Below, piece after piece: positions 26,719 to 35,176 of a DNA stretch of 64,000 nucleotides. The stretch's first letter is position 1, and the number at the start of each line of letters is the position of its first letter. A program made the translations under genes and the position numbers. The stretch is from positions 1,106,501 through 1,170,500 of the forward strand of contig NZ_JABFCX010000002.1 in the NCBI RefSeq assembly GCF_013085255.1, given 5' to 3'. The notes below the pieces were generated by a model. The model did no database searches, had not been told where the DNA came from, and saw only the letters and a program-made list of their open reading frames with translations. The DNA comes from Parvularcula mediterranea. Lineage in GTDB: Bacteria > Pseudomonadota > Alphaproteobacteria > Caulobacterales > Parvularculaceae.

Positions 26719-27771
26719 TCACTCCCTGTTAACCACCCGGCGCTCGTGCTCGAGGAGCCAGCGCTTCCGCCAGACCCCTCCTGCATAGCCTGAAATCTTG
26801 CCGTCAGCCGCGATGACCCTGTGACAGGGGACGATGATGGCGAGGCGGTTCGAGGCATTGGCCCGGGCCACGGCGCGCATGGCGGAGGGCTTCCCGATGC
26901 GCTCCGCGAGGGTTCGGTAGCTGATGGTTCCTCCGGGAGGGATCCCGGTGAGCGCCCGGTGGACGCCGCCGGTGAAGACAGTGCCGTAGGGGATGACCGG
27001 GGTTTCGAAGGAAAGCTTGTCCCCTGAAAAGAAAGCGGAAAGCTCTGCCTCGATCGTGGCGAGGGACGCCTTTGGCGCAAGGCTGACTTGGGCTCCGGCC
27101 TGCGTCTCGACCGAGGCAATCTCTTGAGGCAGCTCCTTCCGGTCGGCGAATTCGAGGAGCCAGAGCGCTTTGTCATCGCCGATCGCCACCATCGGCCCGA
27201 GGGGCGTCTGGATGGCGGTGGCCCCGAGGCTCGATGCCTTATTGAGAGCAGACGGTGCCCGGCCAAGAAGCTTCGCGAACGCGGCCCTGAAACCGCTTGG
27301 GCTCTCGAAGCCCGCCGCGAGCTGTGCGTCTATGACCTTTGCGCCGGCGGCTTTCTCCTTCGCGGCCGCACCAATCCGGGACAGGCGTGCCAATTCGAGA
27401 AAGGTCTTGCCCACCGAACGCTTGAACGCGCGCCTGACGGTGGAGGGGTCATGGCCGAGGGCTGCGATGTCGGCCTCGCTCCAAACCTTCGCAGGCTCGT
27501 CGCTCAGCGCCTTGAGGAGCGAGGCCACGAGCGGATCGCGCCCATTCTCCAAGGGGCGGCAGCGCCTGCAGGGCCGGAACCCCGCTTCCATGCAGGCCTC
27601 CGCTGAGCCGAAGAAGCGAAGGTTTTCAGGCTTGGGCCTCCGCGCGGGGCAGGAGAAGCGACAGAAGATGCCTGTGCTCGTGACGGCGGCGAACGCCTCG
27701 CCATCAAAATTCGGATCGCGCCGGTCGAAGGCTTCGAAAAGCTCGGCTTGGGAGGCGGGAAGGCTGTCCAT
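26719..27771 (-). CDS. ada: Ada: methylphosphotriester/O6-methylguanine repair protein and activator
   Basis: 350 residues. N-terminal zinc domain with the methyl-acceptor Cys at 37 (GIFCRFSCPARRPKPENLRFF and FRPCRRCRP), an AraC-type HTH (about 90-180), and the methyltransferase domain with the acceptor block IVPCHRVIAADG. Methylated N-terminal Cys turns Ada into an activator of the adaptive response. No alkB or alkA lies beside it. It sits within the ftsK-lolA interval. Confidence 0.95.
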   Translation of the reverse strand: MDSLPASQAELFEAFDRRDPNFDGEAFAAVTSTGIFCRFSCPARRPKPENLRFFGSAEACMEAGFRPCRRCRPLENGRDPLVASLLKALSDEPAKVWSEADIAALGHDPSTVRRAFKRSVGKTFLELARLSRIGAAAKEKAAGAKVIDAQLAAGFESPSGFRAAFAKLLGRAPSALNKASSLGATAIQTPLGPMVAIGDDKALWLLEFADRKELPQEIASVETQAGAQVSLAPKASLATIEAELSAFFSGDKLSFETPVIPYGTVFTGGVHRALTGIPPGGTISYRTLAERIGKPSAMRAVARANASNRLAIIVPCHRVIAADGKISGYAGGVWRKRWLLEHERRVVNRE

Positions 27772-27948
27772 GCCTGGCCCCTAACACGCCTCGTTACAGC
27801 GGGCCGCCACGGATCGGGCGTCAAAGCAGTTCCATTCAGAAAGAACTGTTGCAAATCAGCCAGTATCCGGGAGATTTCCGGATCGACACTTCGCGGCCAA
27901 CGCCCCCGCGTCTAAGCCGCGAGGGTCAAGAAAGTCAGGGTTCTTTTC

Positions 27949-28599
27949 GTGTCCGTATCGCACCTCGTCCTGGCAGCCATAACAGCTGCCACAGTCTCCG
28001 CCGCGCCGCTCTCCTCTCAGGATGACGGACCCGCCAGCGATGCCGAGGTCAGCGAAGGCCGCAGCCACAGCCTTCTGGAGGCTGCTGCCGAGGGGCTCGA
28101 ATCGATCAGCTCGATGGAAGCTCAGTTCACCCAATACGCACCGTCGGGCGAAATCTCGAAGGGCCGCTTCTATCTCTCGCGTCCCGGCAAGCTTCGCTTT
28201 GAATATGAAGAGCCGAACCCGATGCTGATCGTGGCGGTTGGCGGTATGGTCTATGTCCATGACGCTGAGCTCAAGACCACGGACAGCTATCCTGTGGGTC
28301 AGACGCCGCTCAGGTTCCTCCTTTCCAAGGAACTCGACCTCGAAGCGGCTCAGGTTCTCTCCGTCCGTGAAGACCGTCACGGCATCAAGATCGTGCTCGC
28401 GGCTCGTGACGAGGAATTGCGCGGCAGGCTCGCTCTGCTCTTTGAGCCAGAGAATATGCAGCTGGCGGGCTGGTCCTTCATCGATCCCGGTGGTCAGATG
28501 ACCGCGGTGAATCTCGAAGGCGTCGAGGAAAAGCGCAGGCTTCCCAACCGCTTGTTCCGGGTCCCCGAATCCGAAGGACTGTTTCTTTCGGACAACTAG
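27949..28599 (+). CDS. lolA: Outer-membrane lipoprotein carrier LolA
   Basis: 216 residues from a GTG. Signal peptide (LVLAAITAATVSAAP). Family features: LESISSMEAQFTQYAPSGEISKGRFYLSRPGKLRFEYEEPNP and DPGGQMTAVNLEGVEEKRRLPNRLFRV. Ferries lipoproteins from LolCDE to the outer membrane, fitting the many lipoproteins in this window. Located between ftsK and xth as usual in alphaproteobacteria. Confidence 0.93.
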   Translation: MSVSHLVLAAITAATVSAAPLSSQDDGPASDAEVSEGRSHSLLEAAAEGLESISSMEAQFTQYAPSGEISKGRFYLSRPGKLRFEYEEPNPMLIVAVGGMVYVHDAELKTTDSYPVGQTPLRFLLSKELDLEAAQVLSVREDRHGIKIVLAARDEELRGRLALLFEPENMQLAGWSFIDPGGQMTAVNLEGVEEKRRLPNRLFRVPESEGLFLSDN

Positions 28600-28663
28600 C
28601 TCTTTGAGTGTGTTGTTATCCTACCACAGTCAAATTTTACCGCGGTGTAACTATCCAGAAAAG

Positions 28664-28799
28664 AGTTCCAGCGTTACCGTAAAAGCACGGTTCCGGTGAA
28701 CTCTGCCCCCCCGAACTGGAACCGTACGGGCCGCGCTGGCCCGGAAGACGCCCTAGACCGCGCCCGCTTCCCGTCCGAAGGAAGCGGGCGCTTTCTTTT
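28664..28799 (+). ncRNA. Candidate structured small RNA or long 3' UTR after lolA
   Basis: No open frame spans this stretch. CCAGCG (28668-28673) pairs with CGCTGG (28734-28739). Inside, an 11-bp helix pairs 28687-28697 with 28715-28725 with one G-U, around a C-rich loop (GAACTCTGCCCCCCCGA). A strong terminator follows at 28760. This could be an independent sRNA or the 3' end of the lolA transcript. I compared it by eye with SRP RNA, 6S and tmRNA and saw no defining motif. Confidence 0.4.
28760..28799 (+). terminator. Strong rho-independent terminator
   Basis: A perfect 12-bp stem (GCGCCCGCTTCC with its complement), an 8-nt loop CGTCCGAA and TTTCTTTT. It ends the lolA transcript or the candidate RNA. 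Confidence 0.9.
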
Positions 28800-28817
28800 C
28801 CAAGGCGGAGTGATCCC

Positions 28818-29450
28818 TTGAACCCTGAGAACGAAGAAGACCTGCCCGAGGTCGATCCTGAGCTGTTTGGTGAGCTGGAGCGGGAGATCCCCTTGCTCTT
28901 CGGCGTGCGCCGCCTGTCCGAAGGGCTGACCCAGTTCAGCTGGTTCGCGCATCTGGGCGAGCCGCCCACGGACAAGGTGCGCCGGACGGCCGAAGCCTAT
29001 GTCGACGCGCTTGGCTTCCCTGAAGCCGACCTCGCCATCTTGCCAACGCCCGAAGATGCTGCGGATGCGGCTGAGACCAATGACTGGGCGAGCCCTGCGT
29101 GGGAAGCCGAAGAGCTGGCGCGGGCTGACCTGACGGCCCGAGCGCTCGAAGTCCTGTCCGAAGACGCCCTCGAGATCGCCGTGCGCCTTATCACCTCCAA
29201 GGCTGGCGAGTCCGCCAAGGAGGCGATGGAGGAAGAGAGCGCCATTTGGGAGATCGGCGACGAGGCAGTGAAAAACCTCGCAGTCGGCGCTGCCGTGCAG
29301 GCTTCGGTCAACGCGGCGCTGGCGCTGCTCGTGGCGGAGATCGATCCGGAGATGGAGCTTGAGGAGCACCTCTTCACCCGTAAGCTCAAGCTCTTCGAGC
29401 TTGGTCGTTGGCCCGTGGCCGTGGTCGGTCAGTCCTTCTCGCTTTTTTAG
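28818..29450 (+). CDS. Acidic cytoplasmic protein of unknown function
   Basis: 210 residues from a TTG with GGCGGAG 7 nt upstream. Very acidic and Ala/Glu-rich, mostly helical, with no signal peptide or transmembrane segment. Helical segments such as LTARALEVLSEDALEIAVRLITSKAGESAKEAMEEE are visible; no family recognised. The stop overlaps that of the TauE exporter gene (TTAG at 29447-29450). Confidence 0.7.
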   Translation: MNPENEEDLPEVDPELFGELEREIPLLFGVRRLSEGLTQFSWFAHLGEPPTDKVRRTAEAYVDALGFPEADLAILPTPEDAADAAETNDWASPAWEAEELARADLTARALEVLSEDALEIAVRLITSKAGESAKEAMEEESAIWEIGDEAVKNLAVGAAVQASVNAALALLVAEIDPEMELEEHLFTRKLKLFELGRWPVAVVGQSFSLF

Positions 29451-30196
29451 TCTGAGACGGCGAGGAAGATCAGCCAGACGGCGAGCGCCGTCAGGAGCCA
29501 CTTCAATGCCTTGCGGAAGAGGGCTTCATCGATGCGTTTCAGGAAGCGGGTGCCCATGAAGGTACCCGCGAACCCTGCGACGAGTGCCGCTGCCATCAGG
29601 CCGAGCCAGGCCCCATAATCAAAGCCGCTGATCCCGAAGATCAGGACCTTTCCGCCATGCTGGAGGGTCATGCAGGCCCCTGCCGTCGCGATGAGCGCCA
29701 GGCGCGAGAACTGCGGGATCTTGGCAAGGATCGCCGTGATGAACGGCCCTGAAGCCCCGACGAACAGCGTCAGGAACATCGAAAGCCCTCCCGCAAGCGC
29801 ATAGAACGGCGCGCCGAGCGGCAGCGAAACCTTCGGCCCCCACTGGGTGAAGAGGATGAAGGCCGCAATCGCGAGCCTCAGGATCTGGGGCGGCAGACCA
29901 AACACGACCTGCGCGCCGATCAGTCCGCCGACCAGTGCACCAGCTGCAAACCAGCCGATGATCCGCCACTCCACATGCGGAAGAAGAAGCCCCGACCGGC
30001 CCGCATTGCTGCCCACCATGACCACCGCATGGACGGGAATGACGGCCGCGGGAGGGAGAAGGGCGCTCATCGTTCCGATAAGAAGGAGCCCTCCGCCAAT
30101 CGACAGCGCCGCCGTGATCGCCGAGCCAATGAAGCTGACCAGCATGATCGCGAAGAACGCCCAGAGCGGCAGGGCCTCGGGAAGAAACGCATCCAT
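29447..30196 (-). CDS. TauE/SafE family (TSUP) sulfite/sulfonate exporter-like permease
   Basis: 249 residues with about eight transmembrane helices and the two TSUP half-repeats: IGSAITAALSIGGGLLLIGTMSALLPP with HAVVMVGSNAGR near the N-terminus, and LTLFVGASGPFITAIL in the second half. The family exports small sulfur-containing or organic anions. Substrate cannot be assigned, since no sulfur-metabolism gene is nearby. Confidence 0.88.
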   Translation of the reverse strand: MDAFLPEALPLWAFFAIMLVSFIGSAITAALSIGGGLLLIGTMSALLPPAAVIPVHAVVMVGSNAGRSGLLLPHVEWRIIGWFAAGALVGGLIGAQVVFGLPPQILRLAIAAFILFTQWGPKVSLPLGAPFYALAGGLSMFLTLFVGASGPFITAILAKIPQFSRLALIATAGACMTLQHGGKVLIFGISGFDYGAWLGLMAAALVAGFAGTFMGTRFLKRIDEALFRKALKWLLTALAVWLIFLAVSD

Positions 30197-30331
30197 AACC
30201 GCCCGCTAGACCTGCCCAGCCCAGTCGTCAAAAGGCTTCGCGGGCAACCGTAAGAAGAAGGTGGCGCGCCTAGGCACCCCGGAAATCCCATGCTAAGGGT
30301 TCGGTAAGGTTTCTTAACTGGGGCGTGGGCC

Positions 30332-31492
30332 ATGATGGACCTGTTCGGGCAGATGATTGGCGTTTTCGACTCAGCCGCGGGGGTGGCTGTGCTTGGGATG
30401 GCGATGCTCGCCTTCCTTGGACTCTTCATCTTTGTTTTCTGGGACAGCCTGAATTCGCCGCGTCGCGACGAGGTCAGGACCAACAGCCTGCAAACCTCAC
30501 CGCCGCCGCTTCTGGATCCTGAAATCGTTGGTCGCAGCAGCCAGTCCGGCTGGCGCGCAGGCGGCACGCCGATCATTCGTAATTCGGTGCTGGTGGGCAT
30601 CGGCGCTCTGTTCGTCGTCGCCGGTTTCATCGCAGCCGGCACGCTCGCCGATGAGAACGCAACCCGCACCACCGTGAAGGCTGGCCTCGCCCGCCCGCAC
30701 CAGGCCGTCCTCCTCCAGCCGCAGCCGCAAGTGCGCACGGTCAGGACGTCTCTCGCGGCACCGGCTGAGCGGGCGTCGAGCCATGTCAGCCTTTGCGAGC
30801 CGTCGGGCTCCTTCGCTGACCGGGCCATCGAGACCTGCGCCAATGGCGCTTCGGTGCGTTTCGATCTCCTACGCTTCAGCCACGGCGACCGCTATGTTGT
30901 CCGCCCGGCCTGGAACAACGCCGCAGCGACCTTCGTCAAATCCGACAGCCACGCTGTGCCCTTCACCTTCACCGATGCGGTGAGCTTCGCAGCCCCTGAG
31001 ACCGTTGAGGCGCCGCGCTATGACGGCTTCCTGGTCATCGGCGTCGGTGACGGCGAGAAGGCCGCCCGCCGCGAGGAGGCTCTGCGCGACTTTGCCATTG
31101 CCAAGCTTTCGGGCGGCGACCGCTCCGAGTGCACGAGCAGCGAGCGCGTCTTCTCCGTCTCTGCCGATTTCGATGCGGCCCGCGTCGCGGAGCTCAATGC
31201 TCTCCGCCTGCGGATCGCCTCGCTTGAGAGACAAGCCCGCCGCGACCAGAAGGCCAGGAGCGAGCTTGCCACGGCGCGTGAAGAGCTTGCGCGCCTCCAG
31301 CTCTTCGTTGTCGACAACCCGGCACCGATCGTCATCGGCATCACGGCTGACCCCAACTCTTCCGACGCGGTGGCTGATATGCTCGCCGCCTCACGTGAGT
31401 TCGTCCGTATCCACCGCCGCGATCTTCAGATCGACAATCCGGGCCCCGTGGGCACCATGCGCGCCTGCGCCAGGGGCGAGGGAACGCTTTGA
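30332..31492 (+). CDS. Membrane protein with periplasmic or cytoplasmic coiled-coil domain
   Basis: 386 residues; the tandem ATGATG start leaves one residue uncertain. Transmembrane helices at about 15-38 and 85-103, then a Pro/Gln-rich linker, a Cys-containing beta region (SLCEPSGSF, IETCANG), a segment opening DGFLVIGVGDGEKAARREEALRDFAIAKL, a coiled coil (RIASLERQARRDQKARSELATAREELARLQ) and an alpha/beta end with VIGITADPNSSDAVADML. The DGFLVIGVGDGE block resembles nothing I can name. The stop overlaps the following TTG (TTGA), so it is coupled to the GST gene. Confidence 0.7.
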   Translation: MMDLFGQMIGVFDSAAGVAVLGMAMLAFLGLFIFVFWDSLNSPRRDEVRTNSLQTSPPPLLDPEIVGRSSQSGWRAGGTPIIRNSVLVGIGALFVVAGFIAAGTLADENATRTTVKAGLARPHQAVLLQPQPQVRTVRTSLAAPAERASSHVSLCEPSGSFADRAIETCANGASVRFDLLRFSHGDRYVVRPAWNNAAATFVKSDSHAVPFTFTDAVSFAAPETVEAPRYDGFLVIGVGDGEKAARREEALRDFAIAKLSGGDRSECTSSERVFSVSADFDAARVAELNALRLRIASLERQARRDQKARSELATAREELARLQLFVVDNPAPIVIGITADPNSSDAVADMLAASREFVRIHRRDLQIDNPGPVGTMRACARGEGTL

Positions 31493-32130
31493 CCAAGGCG
31501 ACCCTCTACGGGTCCCTTACGTCACCCTATGTCCGCCTCTGCCGCCTCGTGCGTGAGCGCTGCGGCGCGGAAGCTGACGTCGCCTTCGAGACCGCCAACC
31601 CGTTTGACGACCACTATCGCTCCGTGAACCCGCTGGCCCGTGTTCCGGCGCTCATCATGGCGGACGGGCTTGGCCTCTACGAAACGCCGCTGATCTGCCG
31701 GACGCTGATGGATATTGGCGGCAAGGACTTGCGCTCAGTGGACCCGGCTCAGCGCCTTCGCGAAGAGGCGATGGTCGGTGTGCTGATGGGCTTTCTGGAG
31801 CTCGGCGTCGCCTACTTTCTCGAAACAAGACGTCCTGAGGCGGAGCGTTCTTCGGACTGGCAGGAACGCCGCATGGCGGGCCTCGTCGCCGCTCTTGAAG
31901 AGATCGGCACCCGGCTCGCCACACCGCTGCCCGAGCAAGGCTACGGAGCGCTCGCTCTGGTCTCCACCCTCGATTGGGCCGAGTTCCGGCTCGCGTCATT
32001 TCTCGACTGGAAAGCCATCGCGCCCCGTGCGGCTGCTCTCTGCGATCAATTGAACAAGGTCCCCGATATTGCGGCGACCCACCCCTCGAATGCTGACGGC
32101 AGTCCGATGCCGGGCATTCGCAAGGCCTGA
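31489..32130 (+). CDS. Glutathione S-transferase family protein
   Basis: 213 residues from a TTG that overlaps the upstream stop. Thioredoxin-like N-terminal domain: ATLYGSLTSPYVRLCRLV (the SPYVR block binds glutathione's thiol), NPLARVPALIMADG with the cis-Pro, and ETPLIC in the gamma-glutamyl site. The C-terminal helical domain contains VSTLDWAEFRL. Detoxification or a maturation role; exact substrate unknown. Confidence 0.88.
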   Translation: MTKATLYGSLTSPYVRLCRLVRERCGAEADVAFETANPFDDHYRSVNPLARVPALIMADGLGLYETPLICRTLMDIGGKDLRSVDPAQRLREEAMVGVLMGFLELGVAYFLETRRPEAERSSDWQERRMAGLVAALEEIGTRLATPLPEQGYGALALVSTLDWAEFRLASFLDWKAIAPRAAALCDQLNKVPDIAATHPSNADGSPMPGIRKA

Positions 32131-32150
32131 CCCTCGGCCAGAAAGTCCCC

Positions 32151-32951
32151 ATGCGTATCGTTACCTGGAATATCAATTCCGTCCGCCTCCGCATCGATTC
32201 CGTTATCCGCTTCTTAGAAGAAGAGCAGCCGGACGTCCTGTGCCTTCAGGAGACCAAGTGCCTGAACGACCAGTTCCCGGCCAAAGCCTTTGCCAAGGCT
32301 GGCTATGAGCACATGGCCGTCAATGGGCAGAAGGCCTATCACGGCGTCGCCACGGTCGCGCGGGTGCCGCTCACGGATCATCAGCCGATTGAGTTCTGCG
32401 GCATGGGCGATGCGCGCCATATCGCCGTGACCCTGCCGGGCGGGGCAAGGCTTCACAATTTCTACGTTCCTGCGGGCGGCGATGAGCCGGACCCGGAGAA
32501 GAACCCTAAGTTCGCCCACAAGCTCGCCTTCATGGAGGAAATGACAAAGCTCTTCTCCAAGAAGAAGAAAGAGCCGCGGATCATTGTCGGGGACCTGAAT
32601 ATCGCGCCTGGAGAGCACGACGTCTGGTCCCACAAGCAGCTCCTGAAGGTGGTCAGCCATACACCCGTCGAAACCGACGCCATGAAAGCCCTGATCAAGA
32701 AGGGCGGCTTCACCGACGTAGCGCGGGAGCTGACCACGGAGGACGAGAAGCTTTACAGCTGGTGGTCCTATCGGGCGAAGGACTGGGCCGCATCGGACCG
32801 GGGACGCAGGCTCGACCATATCTGGGTGTCCGAGCCCCTGCGCGAAGCAGCGCTCGCCAAGGGGCCACAGGCCCTGAAGATCCACCGCGATGTCCGGGGA
32901 TGGGAGAAACCCTCCGACCACGCGCCGGTCAGCCTCGACATCGACCTCTAG
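32151..32951 (+). CDS. xth: Exodeoxyribonuclease III
   Basis: 266 residues. Exonuclease-endonuclease-phosphatase fold: MRIVTWNINSVRLR, DVLCLQETKC with the metal-binding Glu, IIVGDLNIAPGEHDV, WWSYRAKDWAASDRGRRLDHIWVS and the final SDHAPVSLDIDL (catalytic His). AP endonuclease and 3'-5' exonuclease in base excision repair. Confidence 0.97.
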   Translation: MRIVTWNINSVRLRIDSVIRFLEEEQPDVLCLQETKCLNDQFPAKAFAKAGYEHMAVNGQKAYHGVATVARVPLTDHQPIEFCGMGDARHIAVTLPGGARLHNFYVPAGGDEPDPEKNPKFAHKLAFMEEMTKLFSKKKKEPRIIVGDLNIAPGEHDVWSHKQLLKVVSHTPVETDAMKALIKKGGFTDVARELTTEDEKLYSWWSYRAKDWAASDRGRRLDHIWVSEPLREAALAKGPQALKIHRDVRGWEKPSDHAPVSLDIDL

Positions 32952-32965
32952 GGCGCGCGGCGTAC

Positions 32966-33000
32966 GAAAAAGCCCCGCGCGGCAGGTGCCGGCGGGGCTT
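32966..33000 (-). terminator. Bidirectional terminator between xth and the MarR gene
   Basis: AGCCCCGC and GCGGGGCT form an 8-bp stem extended by GGC/GCC pairing; TTTTT follows on the minus strand, suiting the MarR gene. Confidence 0.8.
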
Positions 33001-33027
33001 CGAAGCTTATGCTGTTAGGCGAGAAGC

Positions 33028-33666
33028 TTACTTCTTCTTGGCGGCCTTACGACGGGTCGTCTTCTTGGCAGCTTTCTTGGCAGGGGCCTTCTTAGCCGGA
33101 GCCTTTTTCTTGGCTGGTGCCTTCTTCTTGGCAGGAGCCTTCTTCTTCGCAGCTGCCTTCTTCTTAGCCGGGGCCTTCTTCTTGGCCGGGGCTTTCTTCT
33201 TGGCAGCGCGCTTCGGAGCCATGGCTTCAGCTTCGATCTTGTCGAGAGCTTCAGCGTAGGACTTCAGGGCTTTCATGAATGCAGCCTGCTGGGCTTTCGG
33301 CAGGAGGCCGAGAGCAGCGGTTTCAGCTTTCATGACCTTCGATTCGTGGCTCGAGAGGACTTTCTTGCCAGCGGCGGTCAGCTTGACCGAGTTCGCGCGG
33401 GCGTCATCCTTCGTGCGCTGACGAGCGACGTAGCCTTTGGAGATCAGGCGGGCGATCATGTCAGCAAGGGTCGAGCGGTCGATGCCGGTGCGGCGAACGA
33501 GGTCGGTCTGCGAGAGGCCTTCCTTTTCGCTGATGGCGTTCAGGACCGTGAACTGACGAGCGGTGAGGCCGCCAGAGCCAACCTCTTTCTTGTAGAGATC
33601 GTCTGCATATTGTTGGGCCCGGCGGAGGAGGTGGCCAGGGCTTTGTTCGAGCGCGTATTTCGCCAT
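33028..33666 (-). CDS. MarR-family regulator with histone H1-like Lys/Ala/Pro tail
   Basis: 212 residues. The MarR winged helix occupies about residues 1-148 (LTARQFTVLNAISEKEGLSQTDLVRRTGIDRSTLADMIARLISKGYVARQRTKDDARAN). Residues 149-212 are a low-complexity tail: six KKKA[PA]A hexads followed by KKAPAKKAAKK and a basic end. Such tails bind DNA non-specifically in histone H1 and bacterial H1-like proteins. The fusion suggests a regulator that also coats or compacts DNA (inference). The tail is encoded by imperfect 18-bp repeats, so its length may vary between strains. Confidence 0.9.
   Translation of the reverse strand: MAKYALEQSPGHLLRRAQQYADDLYKKEVGSGGLTARQFTVLNAISEKEGLSQTDLVRRTGIDRSTLADMIARLISKGYVARQRTKDDARANSVKLTAAGKKVLSSHESKVMKAETAALGLLPKAQQAAFMKALKSYAEALDKIEAEAMAPKRAAKKKAPAKKKAPAKKKAAAKKKAPAKKKAPAKKKAPAKKAPAKKAAKKTTRRKAAKKK
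33038..33220 (-). repeat. Imperfect 18-bp coding repeats for the KKKAPA tail
   Basis: About six copies of an 18-bp unit encode Lys-Lys-Lys-Ala-Pro-Ala in the MarR gene. Codons vary (aag/aaa, gcc/gca/gct), so selection on protein sequence, not recent DNA slippage alone, maintains them. Confidence 0.75.
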
Positions 33667-33775
33667 GATGTCACTTCTCTTTGACGTCTTTGGCGCGGGA
33701 ACACCGCGCCGGGTTCAAGGGTTAGGGGCGGCAGCCCCACTATTGTTCCGCTAAAGAACGTCGCGTGCTGATCGC

Positions 33776-33795
33776 CTTGACATAGGCACTTGACA
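33776..33795 (+). promoter_or_regulatory. Direct CTTGACA repeats upstream of the NUDIX gene
   Basis: Two copies of CTTGACA lie 13 bp apart in the 240-bp gap between the divergent MarR and NUDIX genes. Either could be a -35 box, or both a regulator site. No convincing -10 box seen. Confidence 0.3.
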
Positions 33796-33908
33796 CGTTG
33801 TCCTTAACGAACATTTGCCAATTTGATCACTTCGCACACGGAAGCAACCCTTTTTGGCCTCGAAACGATAGGAACGCGGAGAATCTCTGCAGCTGGAGAC
33901 CGGAAGAG

Positions 33909-34448
33909 ATGACGAATACCGATGATTCGCACCCCTCCTTTCAGAAGGAAGTGCCCGATGGAGATGACCGCGAACGGAAGGTCTGCACGCGGTGCGGTTT
34001 CATCGATTACCAGAACCCGAAGATCGTCTGTGGATCTGTTGCGACGTCCCCGGACGGCCGAATTCTCCTTTGTAAACGGGCCATTGAGCCAAGGAAGGGC
34101 TTCTGGACGCTGCCTGCCGGATACATGGAGCTCGGCGAAAGCGTGGAGGACGGAGCACGTCGCGAGGCGCGGGAAGAGGCGCTTGCCGAGCTCAAGCTCG
34201 ACCGCATCCTGGCGGTCTATTCCATCCCGCGGATCGGCCAAGTTCAAATTATGTTTAGGGCGGAGCTTCTGAACCCCGAGGGGGTCGGTGCGGGTCCTGA
34301 AAGCGAAGATGTCAAACTTGTGACGTGGGAGGACATTCCCTGGACGGAGCTGGCCTTCCCGACGGTCTACTGGGCGCTCCGTCACCACCGGGAAGTCATG
34401 GGGCAGGAGGTCTTCCCGCCCTTCTCAAACCCCGCTGACGGGGTCTGA
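33909..34448 (+). CDS. NUDIX hydrolase
   Basis: 179 residues from the ATG at 33909; an upstream TTG frame extension looks spurious. A short CxxC zinc-knuckle-like start (KVCTRCGFIDYQNPKIVCGSV) precedes the domain. The Nudix box is complete: GYMELGESVEDGARREAREEALAEL. Probably hydrolyses a nucleoside diphosphate derivative, perhaps ADP-ribose- or NADH-like given the zinc start, which recalls NudC (inference). Confidence 0.9.
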   Translation: MTNTDDSHPSFQKEVPDGDDRERKVCTRCGFIDYQNPKIVCGSVATSPDGRILLCKRAIEPRKGFWTLPAGYMELGESVEDGARREAREEALAELKLDRILAVYSIPRIGQVQIMFRAELLNPEGVGAGPESEDVKLVTWEDIPWTELAFPTVYWALRHHREVMGQEVFPPFSNPADGV

Positions 34449-34451
34449 CGA

Positions 34452-35156
34452 TCAGCCTTCGGCGTTCTCGTCCGAGGGCGTCTTTTCGCCTTCGTCCTTG
34501 ATATGCTTCATCAAAAGCGGCGCGTTAGCAGCGATGAAGACGAAATAGGCGATGGTGAAACCAAAACCCTTGATGCCCAGCCACCACGCCTCGCCAGCGC
34601 AGTCCTCGCCGACAACGCAGCCTGAAGTCAGAGTGCGCCAGAGGATCTCATTGGCGAGGGCCATGGCGGCGTTGAACCAGACGAATCGCCAGGTGAGGGT
34701 CTTCCACGCCTCATCAGGCATCTCGAAGGCGCCGTCGAACAGGATCTTGAGGAAGTTCTTCCCCGCCAGCTGCCCGCCAGCCAGCGCTGCTGCTGTGATC
34801 GCGTAGACGATCGTGGGCTTGATGTAGAAGAACCGCTTGTCCTGGAAAACAAAGGTCAGGATGCCGAGGCCGATCACAAGAACGCCTGTCACCGCGAGAA
34901 GCGGCACCACCCTCTTCGTGCGGATCACCGAGAAGGCGAACGCTGCAAGAAACGCAGGGATGAAGAGCGCGAGGCCCACATAGAGCCTGCCATCATCGGC
35001 GCTGAAGAGGTCCGAACCGAACAGATTGTCGAGGAGGGGTCCCAACCGTCCGTGCAGCACATAGCCGGCGATGAGCGCGAAAATCGGCCCGAACTCGACC
35101 GCCATTTTCTCATTGCCCTCGAGTTTGACGGGACCAGTACCGGGCGCTTGTTCCAT
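34452..35156 (-). CDS. ispZ: Inner-membrane septation protein IspZ/YciB
   Basis: 234 residues, five to six transmembrane helices. Family features: MAVEFGPIFALIAGYVLHG, FFYIKPTIVYAITAAAL, GKNFLKILFDGAFEMPDEAWKTLTWRFVWFNAAMALANEILWRT. The WKTLTWRFVWF block is diagnostic. Linked to septation and envelope integrity. It follows ftsY by 20 bp, the usual alphaproteobacterial pair, and ends 3 bp from the convergent NUDIX stop. Confidence 0.93.
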   Translation of the reverse strand: MEQAPGTGPVKLEGNEKMAVEFGPIFALIAGYVLHGRLGPLLDNLFGSDLFSADDGRLYVGLALFIPAFLAAFAFSVIRTKRVVPLLAVTGVLVIGLGILTFVFQDKRFFYIKPTIVYAITAAALAGGQLAGKNFLKILFDGAFEMPDEAWKTLTWRFVWFNAAMALANEILWRTLTSGCVVGEDCAGEAWWLGIKGFGFTIAYFVFIAANAPLLMKHIKDEGEKTPSDENAEG

Positions 35157-35176
35157 GATGTTCCTTTGGCTGATCG

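Noticed and set aside
27856-28380. Minus-strand gene opposite lolA
   Set aside because: Antisense shadow; lolA has signal peptide and family blocks.
28664-28799. SRP (4.5S) RNA, because of GGTGAACTCTGCC and GTCCGAAGGAAGC
   Set aside because: The GGAAGG-type apical loop is not in the right context; the second string is part of a perfect terminator stem.
33038-33220. CRISPR-like or satellite repeat
   Set aside because: The repeats are in frame and encode the KKKAPA tail of the MarR protein; no spacers.
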